Positions 55,492 through 64,000 of a stretch of DNA of 64,000 nucleotides are shown here, one piece after another. The notes under the pieces are model-generated. The model ran no database searches and was not told where the DNA came from. It saw only the letters and a list, made by a program, of their open reading frames with translations. Both the position numbers and the translations under genes were made by a program. The first letter of the stretch is position 1, and the number at the start of each line of letters is the position of its first letter. This DNA is from an uncultured Prevotellaceae bacterium (GTDB taxonomy: Bacteria; Bacteroidota; Bacteroidia; Bacteroidales; Bacteroidaceae), in NCBI GenBank assembly GCA_902800185.1, contig CADCDK010000008.1, forward strand, positions 1 through 64,000, in the 5' to 3' direction.

Positions 55492-57483
55492 ATGCGCCTA
55501 AATCTAAGTTCACAAGTGGTATTGAACAAAGTACCCGAAGAATTCTACAAACCTAAGACTGCCGTAGATCGCTCAGAAATCACCCGTCAGGAGAAGATAC
55601 TGACCGACATCTACGCCAAGATTGAAGAAGGTGCGCAAGCCATTGCCGACACCATCGAGACCGAGATCAAGCAACGCCAACGCGAAGGCCGGTTCTGCAT
55701 CATGGGACTGGGAACGGGTAACTCTCTCACCCCTGTGTACGACGAACTGATTCGCCGTCACAAGGAGCAGGGACTCAGCTTCAGCAATGTGGTTGTATTC
55801 AATGCCTATGAGTACTTCCCTCTGGCCAAGAACGCACAGCACAGTGCCCTCGGACAACTGCGTGAGCGTTTCCTCAACCACATTGACATCGACCCGCAGA
55901 ACATCTTCTCACCCGATGGAAGCATCCCGCAGGACAATGTCCAGCAGTACTGCCAGCTCTACGAGCAGCGCATCAAGACCTTTGGAGGTCTCGACCTGAT
56001 GCTGTTGGGAATTGGACGTATCGGAAACATCGCTATCAACGAACCCGGATCGGGCATCAATTCAACGTCACGTCTGATGCTGATTGACGCCACATCACGC
56101 GAGGAGTCGAGCATGAGCTTCGGCACCAACGAGCCTGTTCCGCCTTGCGCTGTCACTATGGGTATCGCCACCATCCTCTCCGCACGTAAGATTTTCATCA
56201 CGGCATGGGGTGAGGAGAAAGCCGACATCATCCAGAAGACCGTTGAGGGAGCTATCACCGATAACATCCCGGCATCGTTCCTGCAGACTCACAACGACGT
56301 TCACGTGGTCATCGACCTCGCCGCTGCCGGCCGTCTGACACGTATCGTTCACCCGTGGCTCGTCACTTCGTTGAAGTGGACCGACAAGCTCACACGCTCT
56401 GCCCTTGTATGGCTCTGCCAGAAGACGGGCAAGCCTATCTTGAAGCTTACCAACAAGGACTACAATGAGAACGGTCTTTCTGAGCTGCTCGCCTTGTACG
56501 GCTCTGCCTACAATGCCAACATCAAGATCTTCAACGACCTGCAGCACACCATCACCGGCTGGCCTGGTGGCAAGCCCGACTCCGACGACACCTATCGTCC
56601 AGAGCGTGCGAAGCCGTTCCCCAAGCGTGTCATCGTGTTCTCACCCCACCCCGACGACGATGTCATCTCGATGGGCGGAACCATCCAACGCTTGGTATCA
56701 CAGGGACATGAGGTTCACGTTGCTTACGAGACATCCGGCAACATTGCCGTAGGCGATGAAGAGGTAACACGCTTCATGCACTTCATCAACGGTTTCAACC
56801 AGCTCTTCGGAGAGTCCAAAGACGAGGTCATCAACAACAAGTACAAGGAAATCAAGGAGTTCCTTGCTGCCAAGAAAGACGGCGACATGGACAACCGCGA
56901 CATCCTGACCATCAAGGGACTGATTCGTCGTGGCGAGGCTCGCACAGCCTGCACCTTCAATCACATCCCGCTGGAGCGCGTACACTTCCTCGACCTCCCG
57001 TTCTATGAGAGCGGAAAGATTGAGAAGCTGCCTATGGGTGAGCCCGATGTCGTCATCGTCAGAGAGCTCATCAGCAAGGTGAAGCCTCATCAGATCTACG
57101 TAGCTGGCGACCTTGCCGACCCGCACGGCACACACCGCAAGTGTACCGATGCCGTCCTCGCCGCCATCGACGAAGAGAAGAAGGCCAAAGCGAAGTGGCT
57201 CGACGACTGCCGCATCTGGATGTACCGCGGTGCATGGGCTGAATGGGAAATCGAGAACATCGAGATGTGTGTCCCCATGAGCCCCGAGGAGCTGCGCGCC
57301 AAGCGAAACTCCATCCTCAAGCATCAGAGCCAGATGGAGAGTGCTCCTTTCCTCGGCAACGACGAGCGACTTTTCTGGCAGCGTGCCGAAGACCGCAACC
57401 GCGGAACAGCCGAGCTATACGACAATCTTGGACTGGCCTGCTACGAAGCCATGGAAGCATTCGTGGAATACAAGCCGCTCTAA
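55492..57483 (+). CDS. NagB-like domain fused to a PIG-L/LmbE deacetylase
   Basis: 663 aa. Residues about 20-300 are NagB-like, but the deaminase residues are changed: FNMDEY of the neighbour becomes FNAYEY, and [11 protein letters not shown] becomes GRIGNIAINEP, so this half is probably not a working deaminase. Residues about 380-640 are PIG-L/LmbE-like with the zinc motif SPHPDDDVISMGG and the distal GDLADPHGTHRKC. Known family reaction: removal of N-acetyl from GlcNAc-type sugars. Beside nagB this suggests a deacetylase step feeding glucosamine metabolism, with the NagB-like half as a binding or regulatory part. Confidence 0.85.
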   Translation: MRLNLSSQVVLNKVPEEFYKPKTAVDRSEITRQEKILTDIYAKIEEGAQAIADTIETEIKQRQREGRFCIMGLGTGNSLTPVYDELIRRHKEQGLSFSNVVVFNAYEYFPLAKNAQHSALGQLRERFLNHIDIDPQNIFSPDGSIPQDNVQQYCQLYEQRIKTFGGLDLMLLGIGRIGNIAINEPGSGINSTSRLMLIDATSREESSMSFGTNEPVPPCAVTMGIATILSARKIFITAWGEEKADIIQKTVEGAITDNIPASFLQTHNDVHVVIDLAAAGRLTRIVHPWLVTSLKWTDKLTRSALVWLCQKTGKPILKLTNKDYNENGLSELLALYGSAYNANIKIFNDLQHTITGWPGGKPDSDDTYRPERAKPFPKRVIVFSPHPDDDVISMGGTIQRLVSQGHEVHVAYETSGNIAVGDEEVTRFMHFINGFNQLFGESKDEVINNKYKEIKEFLAAKKDGDMDNRDILTIKGLIRRGEARTACTFNHIPLERVHFLDLPFYESGKIEKLPMGEPDVVIVRELISKVKPHQIYVAGDLADPHGTHRKCTDAVLAAIDEEKKAKAKWLDDCRIWMYRGAWAEWEIENIEMCVPMSPEELRAKRNSILKHQSQMESAPFLGNDERLFWQRAEDRNRGTAELYDNLGLACYEAMEAFVEYKPL

Positions 57484-57524
57484 GTCTCTCTGGCGTAAAA
57501 CTTCAAAAACAATTCTAAAAACCC

Positions 57525-57554
57525 AAGTCCCTCTTCTGCGGAGGAGGGACTTTT
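57525..57554 (+). terminator. Terminator-like hairpin touching the next start codon
   Basis: Perfect 9-bp stem AAGTCCCTC / GAGGGACTT (57525-57533 with 57544-57552) followed by TTTTAT. The 3' arm contains GGAGG, and the next ATG is at 57557, so the same hairpin could hide a ribosome site. Confidence 0.75.
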
Positions 57555-57556
57555 AT

Positions 57557-59740
57557 ATGACACCACCACCGATGAGAAGATATCTTTACCTACTGCTCCT
57601 CGCCCTACTCCCACTGATGTCGCTATCAGCTAAGGGTAAGAAGCAGGCACCCGCCAGCATCATCCGTGTCGCATGCGTAGGCAACAGCGTCACTTATGGT
57701 TATGGGTTGCAAGATCCTGCCACACAGTCGTACCCCACCCAACTACAGCAACTCCTTGGCGATAAATACGAGGTGCGCAACTTCGGACACTCGGGAGCCA
57801 CACTCCTGAGCCACGGACATCGTCCTTATATCAAGGAACCGGAGTTCCGACAGGCGCTTGACTTCAAGGCCGACCTCGTGGTTATCCACCTCGGGTTGAA
57901 TGACACCGACCCGCGCAACTGGCCCGACCATGCTGATGAGTTCATCGGCGACTACCGCGCACTTGTCGATTCATTCCGCACCGCCAATCCCAACGCACGA
58001 ATATGGGTCTGCCTGATGACACCCATCTTCCACAGCCATCCCCGCTTCCAGAGCGGCACACGCGACTGGCATGCAGCTATCCAGAAAGAAATCCACAAGG
58101 TTGCCACATACAATGTCGGCCTCATTGATCTGAACACCCCGCTCTACAATCACCCCGAACTATTCCCCGATGCCCTTCACCCCAATGTAGAGGGAGCCGG
58201 CATCATCGCTCGGACGGTCTATGGCGCGTTGACAGGTGACTATGGTGAAATGAAGCCTTCTGCCATGTACGGCAACGGCATGGTCGTGCAACGCCAGCGC
58301 CCCATTGAGTTCCATGGAACTTGTCATGCAGGAAGTGAAATCCGGGTGACCTTCAACGACAGCACCATTGCCACCAATGCCAACGAGCAAGGACAATGGA
58401 GCGTCACCTTCCCCGAGATGGAAGCAGGCGGTCCCTATCGTCTCACGTTCTCAACAGGTGTCAAACCCAAACGCGGCAAGGCACGCTTGGGTCTCCCACC
58501 CTTCCACGAGATTGCTTTCGACAGCGTTTACGTGGGCGAGGTGTGGCTCTGCTCCGGACAGTCGAACATGGAGTTTACACTCAACAACACGACCACCGCA
58601 CAAGAGGACAAGAAACTTTTCGCCTCGCTACCCAGTCATCTTGCCTATTGCGACCTTTCCACCCTCTACCCCACCGATCATGTGGAATGGTCCGAGGCAA
58701 CACTTGACTCGGTGAACCATTTGCGTCTGCTCCATCAGCCACGCTGGCAAGCCTGCACACCAGAAAACGTTGGCAGGTTCTCTGCCATTGCCGTACACCT
58801 CGGACGTGTGCTCGCTGACAGCCTGCGCATCCCCATTGGCATCATCTGCAACGCCGTCGGCGGCACGACGACAGAGTCGTGGATAGACCGCCACACGCTG
58901 GAATGGGAGTTCCCCAATATTCTTTACGACTGGTATCATGCCGACTACGGACAAGCCTGGGCACGAGGCAGAGCACTGAAGAACATCGCAAAGGCTCCCA
59001 ACACCAAGCTGCAACGCCATCCCTATGAACCCGCCTACATGTTCGAGGCTGGCATCCTGCCACTCGATCACTACCAGATAAAAGCCGTGGCATGGTATCA
59101 GGGCGAGTCGAATGCCAACAATATCGAACTGCATGAGCGGCTCTTTAGGTTGCTGCATAAAAGCTGGCGCAACTACTTTGAGGGATCTCCTGCTTTCTAC
59201 TATGTACAGCTCTCTGGACTGAACCGCCCGTCGTGGCCGGCCTTCCGCGACAGTCAGCGACGACTGATTGGTCCTCATTCCTATATGGTGGTGAGCCACG
59301 ACTGCGGTGACTCGCTTGATGTTCACTATCGCAACAAGCGTCCCATAGGTGAACGGCTCGCATGGCAGGCACTTCGATATAGCTATGGCAAACGCATCAT
59401 CAGTCAGGGACCCAAGCCAATAGGAGCAGCCATCATTGATGGCAAGCTTACCATCGGGTTCTCTGGAATCTATGACGATAATATAGGTATGCATGCCTCA
59501 TCGGGAGACCGCATCATCGGATTTGAGGTGGCAGGTCCCGACGGAGTCTTTCATCCTGCGGAAGCCCGCGTAGAGGAGAGAATGGTCATCCTCACCTGTC
59601 CAGAGGTTGAAGACCCCATCGAGGTACGCTACGCATGGCAACCCTTCACACGTGCCAACCTCGTGAACAAAGCCGGCCTTCCCACGAGTACCTTCAAGAT
59701 TAAAGTCACAAAAGATTATATTCCTTGGATTTATGATTAG
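57557..59740 (+). CDS. Secreted double-SGNH sialate O-acetylesterase-like protein
   Basis: 727 aa. Signal peptide (MRRYLYLLLLALLPLMSLSA; start at 57557 or the ATG at 57572). First SGNH domain (about 30-235): block I GNSVTYGYG, block III GLNDTD, block V DALHPNVEG. Second domain (about 245-720) is sialate O-acetylesterase-like: WLCSGQSNMEF, GTTTESWIDRHTL, AVAWYQGESNAN and the D-x-H region DVHYRNKRPIGER. Such enzymes remove O-acetyl groups from sialic acid or other glycans. A reading from 57341 overlaps the upstream gene and is rejected. It overlaps the creatininase-family start by 8 bp. Confidence 0.88.
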   Translation: MTPPPMRRYLYLLLLALLPLMSLSAKGKKQAPASIIRVACVGNSVTYGYGLQDPATQSYPTQLQQLLGDKYEVRNFGHSGATLLSHGHRPYIKEPEFRQALDFKADLVVIHLGLNDTDPRNWPDHADEFIGDYRALVDSFRTANPNARIWVCLMTPIFHSHPRFQSGTRDWHAAIQKEIHKVATYNVGLIDLNTPLYNHPELFPDALHPNVEGAGIIARTVYGALTGDYGEMKPSAMYGNGMVVQRQRPIEFHGTCHAGSEIRVTFNDSTIATNANEQGQWSVTFPEMEAGGPYRLTFSTGVKPKRGKARLGLPPFHEIAFDSVYVGEVWLCSGQSNMEFTLNNTTTAQEDKKLFASLPSHLAYCDLSTLYPTDHVEWSEATLDSVNHLRLLHQPRWQACTPENVGRFSAIAVHLGRVLADSLRIPIGIICNAVGGTTTESWIDRHTLEWEFPNILYDWYHADYGQAWARGRALKNIAKAPNTKLQRHPYEPAYMFEAGILPLDHYQIKAVAWYQGESNANNIELHERLFRLLHKSWRNYFEGSPAFYYVQLSGLNRPSWPAFRDSQRRLIGPHSYMVVSHDCGDSLDVHYRNKRPIGERLAWQALRYSYGKRIISQGPKPIGAAIIDGKLTIGFSGIYDDNIGMHASSGDRIIGFEVAGPDGVFHPAEARVEERMVILTCPEVEDPIEVRYAWQPFTRANLVNKAGLPTSTFKIKVTKDYIPWIYD

Positions 59741-60503
59741 AGAATTAGACTTGAGCGTGTCTGCCTATGGCGTGACCCGCAACCTGCATTACGACATGGC
59801 AATCCTTCCTTGGGGAGCCACTGAACCCCACAACTTGCACCTGCCCTACATGACCGACTGCATCCTTTCGCACGACGTGGCGGTAGATGCGGCTCAGGCA
59901 GCACTCAACCAGTATCAGGTGCGCTGCATGGTGTTACCACCTGTCAACATGGGTTCACAGAACCCCGGACAGCGAGACCTTGTTTTCTGCATCCACTCCC
60001 GCTACGAGACGCAGAAAGCCATTCTAACCGACATCGTTGCATCGCTGCACCATCAGGGACTGCGCAAGCTGCTCATCATCAACGGACATGGCGGTAACGG
60101 ATTCAAGAACATGATTCGTGACCTTGCCGTGGATTATCCCGATTTCATCATCGCTTCCAGCGAATGGTTCAAGATGGCTCCTGCCAAGGAGTTCTTTGAC
60201 AACCCGGGCGACCACGCCGACGAGATTGAGACCTCGGTGATGATGCACTACCACCCTGAGCTCATCCACCTGGAAGAGGCTGGTGAGGGCAAGAGCAAGG
60301 GATTCGCCATCGACGCACTGGCAAAAGGCAAGGTGTGGATTCCCCGCCACTGGACACTCGTCACCACCGATACAGGCATCGGCAATCCCGCAGCTTCAAC
60401 CGCAGAGAAGGGACAACGGTTCGTCCAAGCTGTGGTCAGCGGCTATGCCGACTTCCTGAAACAATTTGCCGACATTAAAAACTTATCCGACTTATACAAA
60501 TGA
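59733..60503 (+). CDS. Creatininase-family amidohydrolase
   Basis: 256 aa. Metal-binding pattern of the family: LPWGATEPHNLHLPYMTD (E and H and D ligands), INGHGGNG (H), and GDHADEIETSVMMHY (E). Family members open cyclic amides or act in coenzyme and sugar pathways; the substrate here is unknown. Translationally coupled on both sides: 8-bp overlap with the esterase gene and ATGA overlap with the GH97 gene. Confidence 0.9.
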   Translation: MIRELDLSVSAYGVTRNLHYDMAILPWGATEPHNLHLPYMTDCILSHDVAVDAAQAALNQYQVRCMVLPPVNMGSQNPGQRDLVFCIHSRYETQKAILTDIVASLHHQGLRKLLIINGHGGNGFKNMIRDLAVDYPDFIIASSEWFKMAPAKEFFDNPGDHADEIETSVMMHYHPELIHLEEAGEGKSKGFAIDALAKGKVWIPRHWTLVTTDTGIGNPAASTAEKGQRFVQAVVSGYADFLKQFADIKNLSDLYK

Positions 60504-62491
60504 AAAAATTCATCATCTATGCCTGCGCACTACTTGCGCCAGCCATGCTTTGGGCTGAGGACAAGACCGTTACCTCGCCCGACGGCAAGTTAGCTGTAAC
60601 TGTTTCCGTAGAAAACGGATTGGCTTCCTACACCGTTGCCTACAACGGACAACAAGTGCTGGGACGCTCAGCACTGGGACTACGAACCAACTTGGGAGAC
60701 TTCACCAAGGAACTCACCTTGCAGGAGAGCAAGACGGGAACTACGAAGAAAGACTACACGATGACCCGCACGAAGCAGTCACAGTTTCACTATGAGGCCA
60801 ACACCCTTGCCCTGAAGCTACAGACTGCGAAGAAGGTTCCCATGACCATCGACTTCTACGTTTCCAACAATGACATTGCCTTCCGCTACCAGTTAGGAAG
60901 AGGCCCCAAGGACAATCCCAGATGTGCTGTCATTGAAAGTGAGATTACTTCTTTCAACTTCCCCGAGGAGACCCGTTCCTTCATCTGCCCGCAAATCACG
61001 CCTATGACAGGATGGGAGCGTACGAAGCCTTCCTACGAGGAAGAATACAAGCCCGACGTGCCCGTCAACACGAAGTCACAGTTTGGCGTGGGCTACACAT
61101 TCCCATGCTTGTTCAGACAGGAAGTCAAGGAAACAGGAATTTCAAAGAGTGCAGGGAACATCTGGGTACAGATTTCTGAGACTGGTGTAACCAGCGACTA
61201 TTGCGGTTCCCGACTCTCCGACTATGAGGCTGGCAAGGGCTACACCGTTGCCTATCCACAAGCTGGCGAGAACAACGGCTTCGGCTCCACGTCGGCAACC
61301 ATCATGCTGCCCGGTGCCACACCATGGCGCACCATCACCGTCGGCAACTCACTGAAGCCCATTGTAGAAACCACCGTGCAGTTTGACGTGCTGGAACCCC
61401 TTTACAAGGCTACCGAGGATTACAAGCCCGGCCGTTACACCTGGAGTTGGATCATTTGGCAGGACGATGCCACGGTCTATGATGATCAAGTGCAGTTCAT
61501 CGACCTCGCCGCAGCAATGGGCTACGAATATTGTCTGGTTGACGCACTCTGGGATACACAGATTGGCTACGACCGCATGGAGGAGCTTGCCAAGTATGCC
61601 CGTTCAAAGAATGTGTCGCTGATGCTCTGGTACAACTCCAACGGTGCAGAAAACGATGCACCCCAGGGACCGCGCGGTGTGATGAGCAACAGTATCAAGC
61701 GCAAGCAAGACATGGCATGGATGAAGCGTATCGGTGTCAAGGCCATCAAGGTGGACTTCTTCGGCGGCGACAAGCAGGAGACCATGCGTCTCTATGAGGA
61801 GATTCTGAGCGATGCCAACGACTACGGCATACAAGTCATTTTCCATGGATGTACCCTACCCCGCGGATGGGAGCGCCTCTACCCCAACTACGCAGGCTCA
61901 GAGGCTGCACTGGCTTCCGAGAATGTCTATTTTACCGACTATCATGCCAAGAAAGAAGGTTTCGAAATGACGATGCACCCCTTCTCACGCAATGCCGTGG
62001 GCTCCTTCGACTGGGGTGGCATGCTGATGAACCACCACATGAGCCGTGACAACAAGAGTCGCCACCCGCGTTATACCAGTGATGTCTTTGAGATGGCAAC
62101 CGCCATCACCAACCAATGCTCGGTGAACTGCGTTGCCATGTGTCCCAACAACCTCACCGACTTGCCACAATTCGAGCTTGACTTCCTCCGTCAAGTACCC
62201 ACCACATGGGACGAGACCTGCTTCATTGACGGCTATCCCACACGCTATGCTGTCATCGCTCGTCGCACCGGTGACCAATGGTACGTAGGCGGCATCAACG
62301 GCACCGACGAGCCCATCACGCTCACCTTACAACTTCCCATGTTCGCCGGACAGACCGTGAAGTACTATACCGACGAAGCCAAGAAGCCGGGAGAAATCAT
62401 TCCCAATTCCATTCTGAAGGAACTGAAGGTGAACAAGAAAGGTGAGGCCAAAGTCACCATCCAACCCATGGGCGGTATCATCCTGATGTAA
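60500..62491 (+). CDS. GH97 retaining alpha-galactosidase-type glycoside hydrolase
   Basis: 663 aa with a signal peptide (about 1-19, MLWA/EDK). N-terminal beta-sandwich (TVTSPDGKLAVTVSVENG, GRSALGLRTNLG), then a TIM barrel with WSWIIWQDDATVYDDQVQFI, and VKAIKVDFFGGDKQE where D419 is the candidate nucleophile of the retaining branch; the C-terminus is beta-rich. Compared with inverting GH97 (SusB type) the nucleophile pattern KVDFF points to alpha-galactosidase or related activity. Last gene of the operon, with a terminator at 62543-62591. Confidence 0.9.
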   Translation: MKKFIIYACALLAPAMLWAEDKTVTSPDGKLAVTVSVENGLASYTVAYNGQQVLGRSALGLRTNLGDFTKELTLQESKTGTTKKDYTMTRTKQSQFHYEANTLALKLQTAKKVPMTIDFYVSNNDIAFRYQLGRGPKDNPRCAVIESEITSFNFPEETRSFICPQITPMTGWERTKPSYEEEYKPDVPVNTKSQFGVGYTFPCLFRQEVKETGISKSAGNIWVQISETGVTSDYCGSRLSDYEAGKGYTVAYPQAGENNGFGSTSATIMLPGATPWRTITVGNSLKPIVETTVQFDVLEPLYKATEDYKPGRYTWSWIIWQDDATVYDDQVQFIDLAAAMGYEYCLVDALWDTQIGYDRMEELAKYARSKNVSLMLWYNSNGAENDAPQGPRGVMSNSIKRKQDMAWMKRIGVKAIKVDFFGGDKQETMRLYEEILSDANDYGIQVIFHGCTLPRGWERLYPNYAGSEAALASENVYFTDYHAKKEGFEMTMHPFSRNAVGSFDWGGMLMNHHMSRDNKSRHPRYTSDVFEMATAITNQCSVNCVAMCPNNLTDLPQFELDFLRQVPTTWDETCFIDGYPTRYAVIARRTGDQWYVGGINGTDEPITLTLQLPMFAGQTVKYYTDEAKKPGEIIPNSILKELKVNKKGEAKVTIQPMGGIILM

Positions 62492-62511
62492 TCAACATTT
62501 CTGTATTTATG

Positions 62512-62532
62512 ATAGGCGTGACAACCGCCTAT
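62512..62532. repeat. Small hairpin after the GH97 gene
   Basis: ATAGGCG (62512-62518) with CGCCTAT (62526-62532), 7 bp perfect, 7-nt loop. It precedes the main terminator. Confidence 0.5.
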
Positions 62533-62542
62533 TGCTCCCTTT

Positions 62543-62591
62543 ATGCATTCCACATGCCGCATACTGTTATGGGCTGTGGAGTGCATTTTTC
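62543..62591 (+). terminator. Terminator of the glycan operon
   Basis: 62543-62554 (ATGCATTCCACA) pairs with 62575-62586 (TGTGGAGTGCAT), with one G-T pair, followed by TTTTT. Confidence 0.85.
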
Positions 62592-62725
62592 TATGATACC
62601 GAAAGAATCTTTTCGAAACAGACAGATAGGAAAGAACACGCTGTAATTATATACAAAGGGAGTTAAATAATTTAAATGAGTCGGGTAAATATTGAAAGAA
62701 CACCCCTTAATTTACATTTTTTTAT

Positions 62726-62733
62726 TACTTTTG
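62726..62733 (+). promoter_or_regulatory. -7 box of the lipoprotein gene
   Basis: TACTTTTG, 7 bp before the ATG at 62741, which would give a nearly leaderless mRNA. No TTTG at the standard distance. Confidence 0.45.
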
Positions 62734-62740
62734 CATCGAT

Positions 62741-63142
62741 ATGAAAAAATTGATGCTCATACAACTGGCTGTAATGTTGCTCATGGCCTGTTCATCGAAT
62801 GCTGACAAGCAAGCAAATGAACTGATGGCAGAAATCGAGCAACTCTATTCCAACAAACAGTTCAAGCAGGCTTTGGACTCCATTGAATCACTTCGGCAAC
62901 GCTATCCAAAAGCGGTTGAAGCACGTAAACGTGCCCTGGAAATATGGGATAGCGCTTCTTTGCAAATGGCACAGGAAGACATTGCGAAGACCGATTCGGC
63001 TTTCTTGGCAACAGAGAGCTTGAAAGAAACAGAAACCGACATCTACAAGAAGAACATGCTCGGAGTGAAATGCGATTCTCTGAAAGCACGCTACGAAGCA
63101 CTCTGTGGTGTGGTCAAAATGATACGGCATCGACAAAAATAA
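62741..63142 (+). CDS. Small helical lipoprotein
   Basis: 133 aa. Lipobox in VMLLMACSSN (Cys at residue 17), then a mostly helical body with TPR-like start (ANELMAEIEQLYSNKQFKQALDSIESL) and a charged coiled-coil. I know no named family. The stop is 2 bp before the DUF1599 start, so the genes are coupled. Confidence 0.75.
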   Translation: MKKLMLIQLAVMLLMACSSNADKQANELMAEIEQLYSNKQFKQALDSIESLRQRYPKAVEARKRALEIWDSASLQMAQEDIAKTDSAFLATESLKETETDIYKKNMLGVKCDSLKARYEALCGVVKMIRHRQK

Positions 63143-63144
63143 AT

Positions 63145-63684
63145 ATGGCACAGGAAAATACAGAACAACAATTCAAGGACGTGATGGAAGAGTGCCGCTC
63201 ACTGTTCAGACAGAAGCTGCACGATTACGGTGCTTCATGGCGCATCTTGCGCCCCGCGTCACTGACCGATCAATTATATATCAAAGCCAAACGCATACGT
63301 TCACTCGAGATCAAGAAAGAGTCGCTCGTAGGAGAAGGCATACGACCAGAGTTCATTGCACTCATCAACTACGGAATCGTTGGGCTTATCCAGATTGAAA
63401 AAGGATTTGTTGACGAGGTGGACGTTACTCCGGCACAAGCCATGCAACTCTACGATGCTCATGCCAAAGAAGCATTGGAGCTGATGCTACGGAAGAACCA
63501 TGACTATGACGAGGCCTGGCGGCACATGAGAGTGAGCTCATACACAGATTTCATCCTCACCAAACTTCAGCGTATCAAGGAGATTGAAGACCTGGCCGGC
63601 GAAACGCTCGTCAGCGAAGGTATTGACTCCAACTACATGGACATCATCAACTATGCCGTCTTCGGAGCAATAAAGCTGAAGTAA
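63145..63684 (+). CDS. DUF1599 protein
   Basis: 179 aa from MAQENTEQQF. Two copies of one helical module: residues about 10-90 (CRSLFRQKLHDYGASWRILR, IKAKRIRSLE) and about 95-179 (LELMLRKNHDYDEAWRHMR, LTKLQRIKEIE), each with a D-Y-x-x-x-W pattern. The family is known as a nucleotide-modification-associated domain; function is not shown. Starts upstream of 63145 overlap the lipoprotein gene. The stop TAA begins a TAAGAAG repeat leading into the next start. Confidence 0.85.
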   Translation: MAQENTEQQFKDVMEECRSLFRQKLHDYGASWRILRPASLTDQLYIKAKRIRSLEIKKESLVGEGIRPEFIALINYGIVGLIQIEKGFVDEVDVTPAQAMQLYDAHAKEALELMLRKNHDYDEAWRHMRVSSYTDFILTKLQRIKEIEDLAGETLVSEGIDSNYMDIINYAVFGAIKLK

Positions 63685-63718
63685 GAAGTAAGAGGTAAGA
63701 AGTAAGAGGTAAGAGGTG
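63682..63718 (+). repeat. TAAGARG heptamers from stop codon to GTG start
   Basis: TAAGAAG TAAGAGG TAAGAAG TAAGAGG TAAGAGG. The first TAA is the DUF1599 stop; the last units run into the GTG at 63716. Confidence 0.88.
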
Positions 63719-64000
63719 AAAGAGAGATTATTGAAAATCGGCGTAAACCTTGCGAGGTTGATTCTTGCTGTCACGTTTATCTTCTCGGGATATGTGAAAG
63801 CTGTTGACCCACTCGGAACGCAATATAAGATACAAGACTATTTGGAGGCATTGGGGCTACCAGGCGTGGTACCCGACTGGCTGACACTTTCGACATCGGT
63901 GGTCTTGGCAGGAGTCGAATTCGCCTTAGGTGTTTTCCTGCTCACTGCTATCCACAGAAGAGGTGTAGCCAAAGTAACACTTGCCTTCATGCTCATCGCA
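63716..64000 (+). CDS. DoxX-family membrane protein, cut by the window end
   Basis: 95 codons are visible and the frame is open to the edge. It starts with GTG (KERLLKIGVNLARLILAVTF follows), has a first membrane helix (about 8-27 with FSGYVKAVDPLGT), and a second and third hydrophobic stretch (WLTLSTSVVLAGVEFALGVF, LAFMLIA). This matches the DoxX-type proteins that follow DUF1599 in Bacteroidetes. An in-frame stop at 63710-63712 makes the GTG the only good start. Confidence 0.85.
   Translation, partial: MKERLLKIGVNLARLILAVTFIFSGYVKAVDPLGTQYKIQDYLEALGLPGVVPDWLTLSTSVVLAGVEFALGVFLLTAIHRRGVAKVTLAFMLIA

Noticed and set aside
57341..57556. N-terminal extension of the double-SGNH gene
   Set aside because: It would overlap 140 bp of the upstream gene in another frame and would bury the signal peptide.
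63070..63144. N-terminal extension of the DUF1599 gene
   Set aside because: Overlaps the end of the lipoprotein gene; the ATG at 63145 fits the family start.

Overview
The window looks like a piece of a Bacteroidales chromosome, most likely Prevotellaceae (Prevotella/Segatella type). The grounds are the repeated Bacteroidetes promoter form TTTG-N19/20-TAnnTTTG in front of many genes, weak Shine-Dalgarno use, and family content: M56/BlaI pair, DUF4492-cydAB, DUF4922, DUF4954, DUF6057, DUF1599-DoxX, GH97 and small 'MKKxY..P' proteins. All assignments come from reading the sequence; no database search was run.

Layout. 1-271: a leftward promoter and what looks like the leader of an rRNA operon lying beyond the left edge. 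272-6142 (minus): an AlkZ-like protein, then an operon blaI > BlaR1-like protease with plug-like and TonB C-terminal parts > outer-membrane barrel, with BlaI-type palindromes over its promoter. 6250-7694: enolase with promoter and a terminator shared with the facing gene. 7674-13685 (minus): a five-gene export operon (coiled-coil membrane protein, TolC, HlyD, two ABC-2 permeases) with no ATPase. 13857-17769: DUF4492-cydA-cydB plus a secreted cyclophilin. 17863-22940: a large GT2/DUF4922/SpoIID fusion and an AmpG-like permease. 22941-23557: two tandem, related, non-coding transcription units on the minus strand. 23558-25803 (minus): DUF6722-like protein, a 35-aa membrane peptide, ilvE, trmB. 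25869-28982 (minus): S8 peptidase, xseA, xseB. 28983-33747: long structured non-coding stretch, two short coupled ORFs, a 1141-aa secreted protein with a sorting-type tail, and a 61-aa protein. 33759-45153: YafQ-type toxin-antitoxin, MATE, cytidylate-kinase-like protein, phosphoesterase, purT, membrane protein, FdtA, FemAB-like protein, DUF6057, PD40 lipoprotein. 45146-54127 (minus): hflX, DUF4954, M16 protease, fumarase, DUF3298 lipoprotein. 54241-62591: a candidate small RNA and an amino-sugar/glycan operon (nagB, NagB-like/PIG-L fusion, double SGNH esterase, creatininase family, GH97). 62726-64000: lipoprotein, DUF1599, start of a DoxX gene.

The two most unusual things are (1) the pair of related non-coding units at 22963-23466, each with its own consensus promoter and terminator, and (2) a set of locus-specific short tandem repeats, mostly of 7 nt, that begin inside the stop codon of one gene and often run into the start codon of the next. 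Five successive gene junctions between 35681 and 40070 carry them, and frame-compatible versions occur inside two coding regions.
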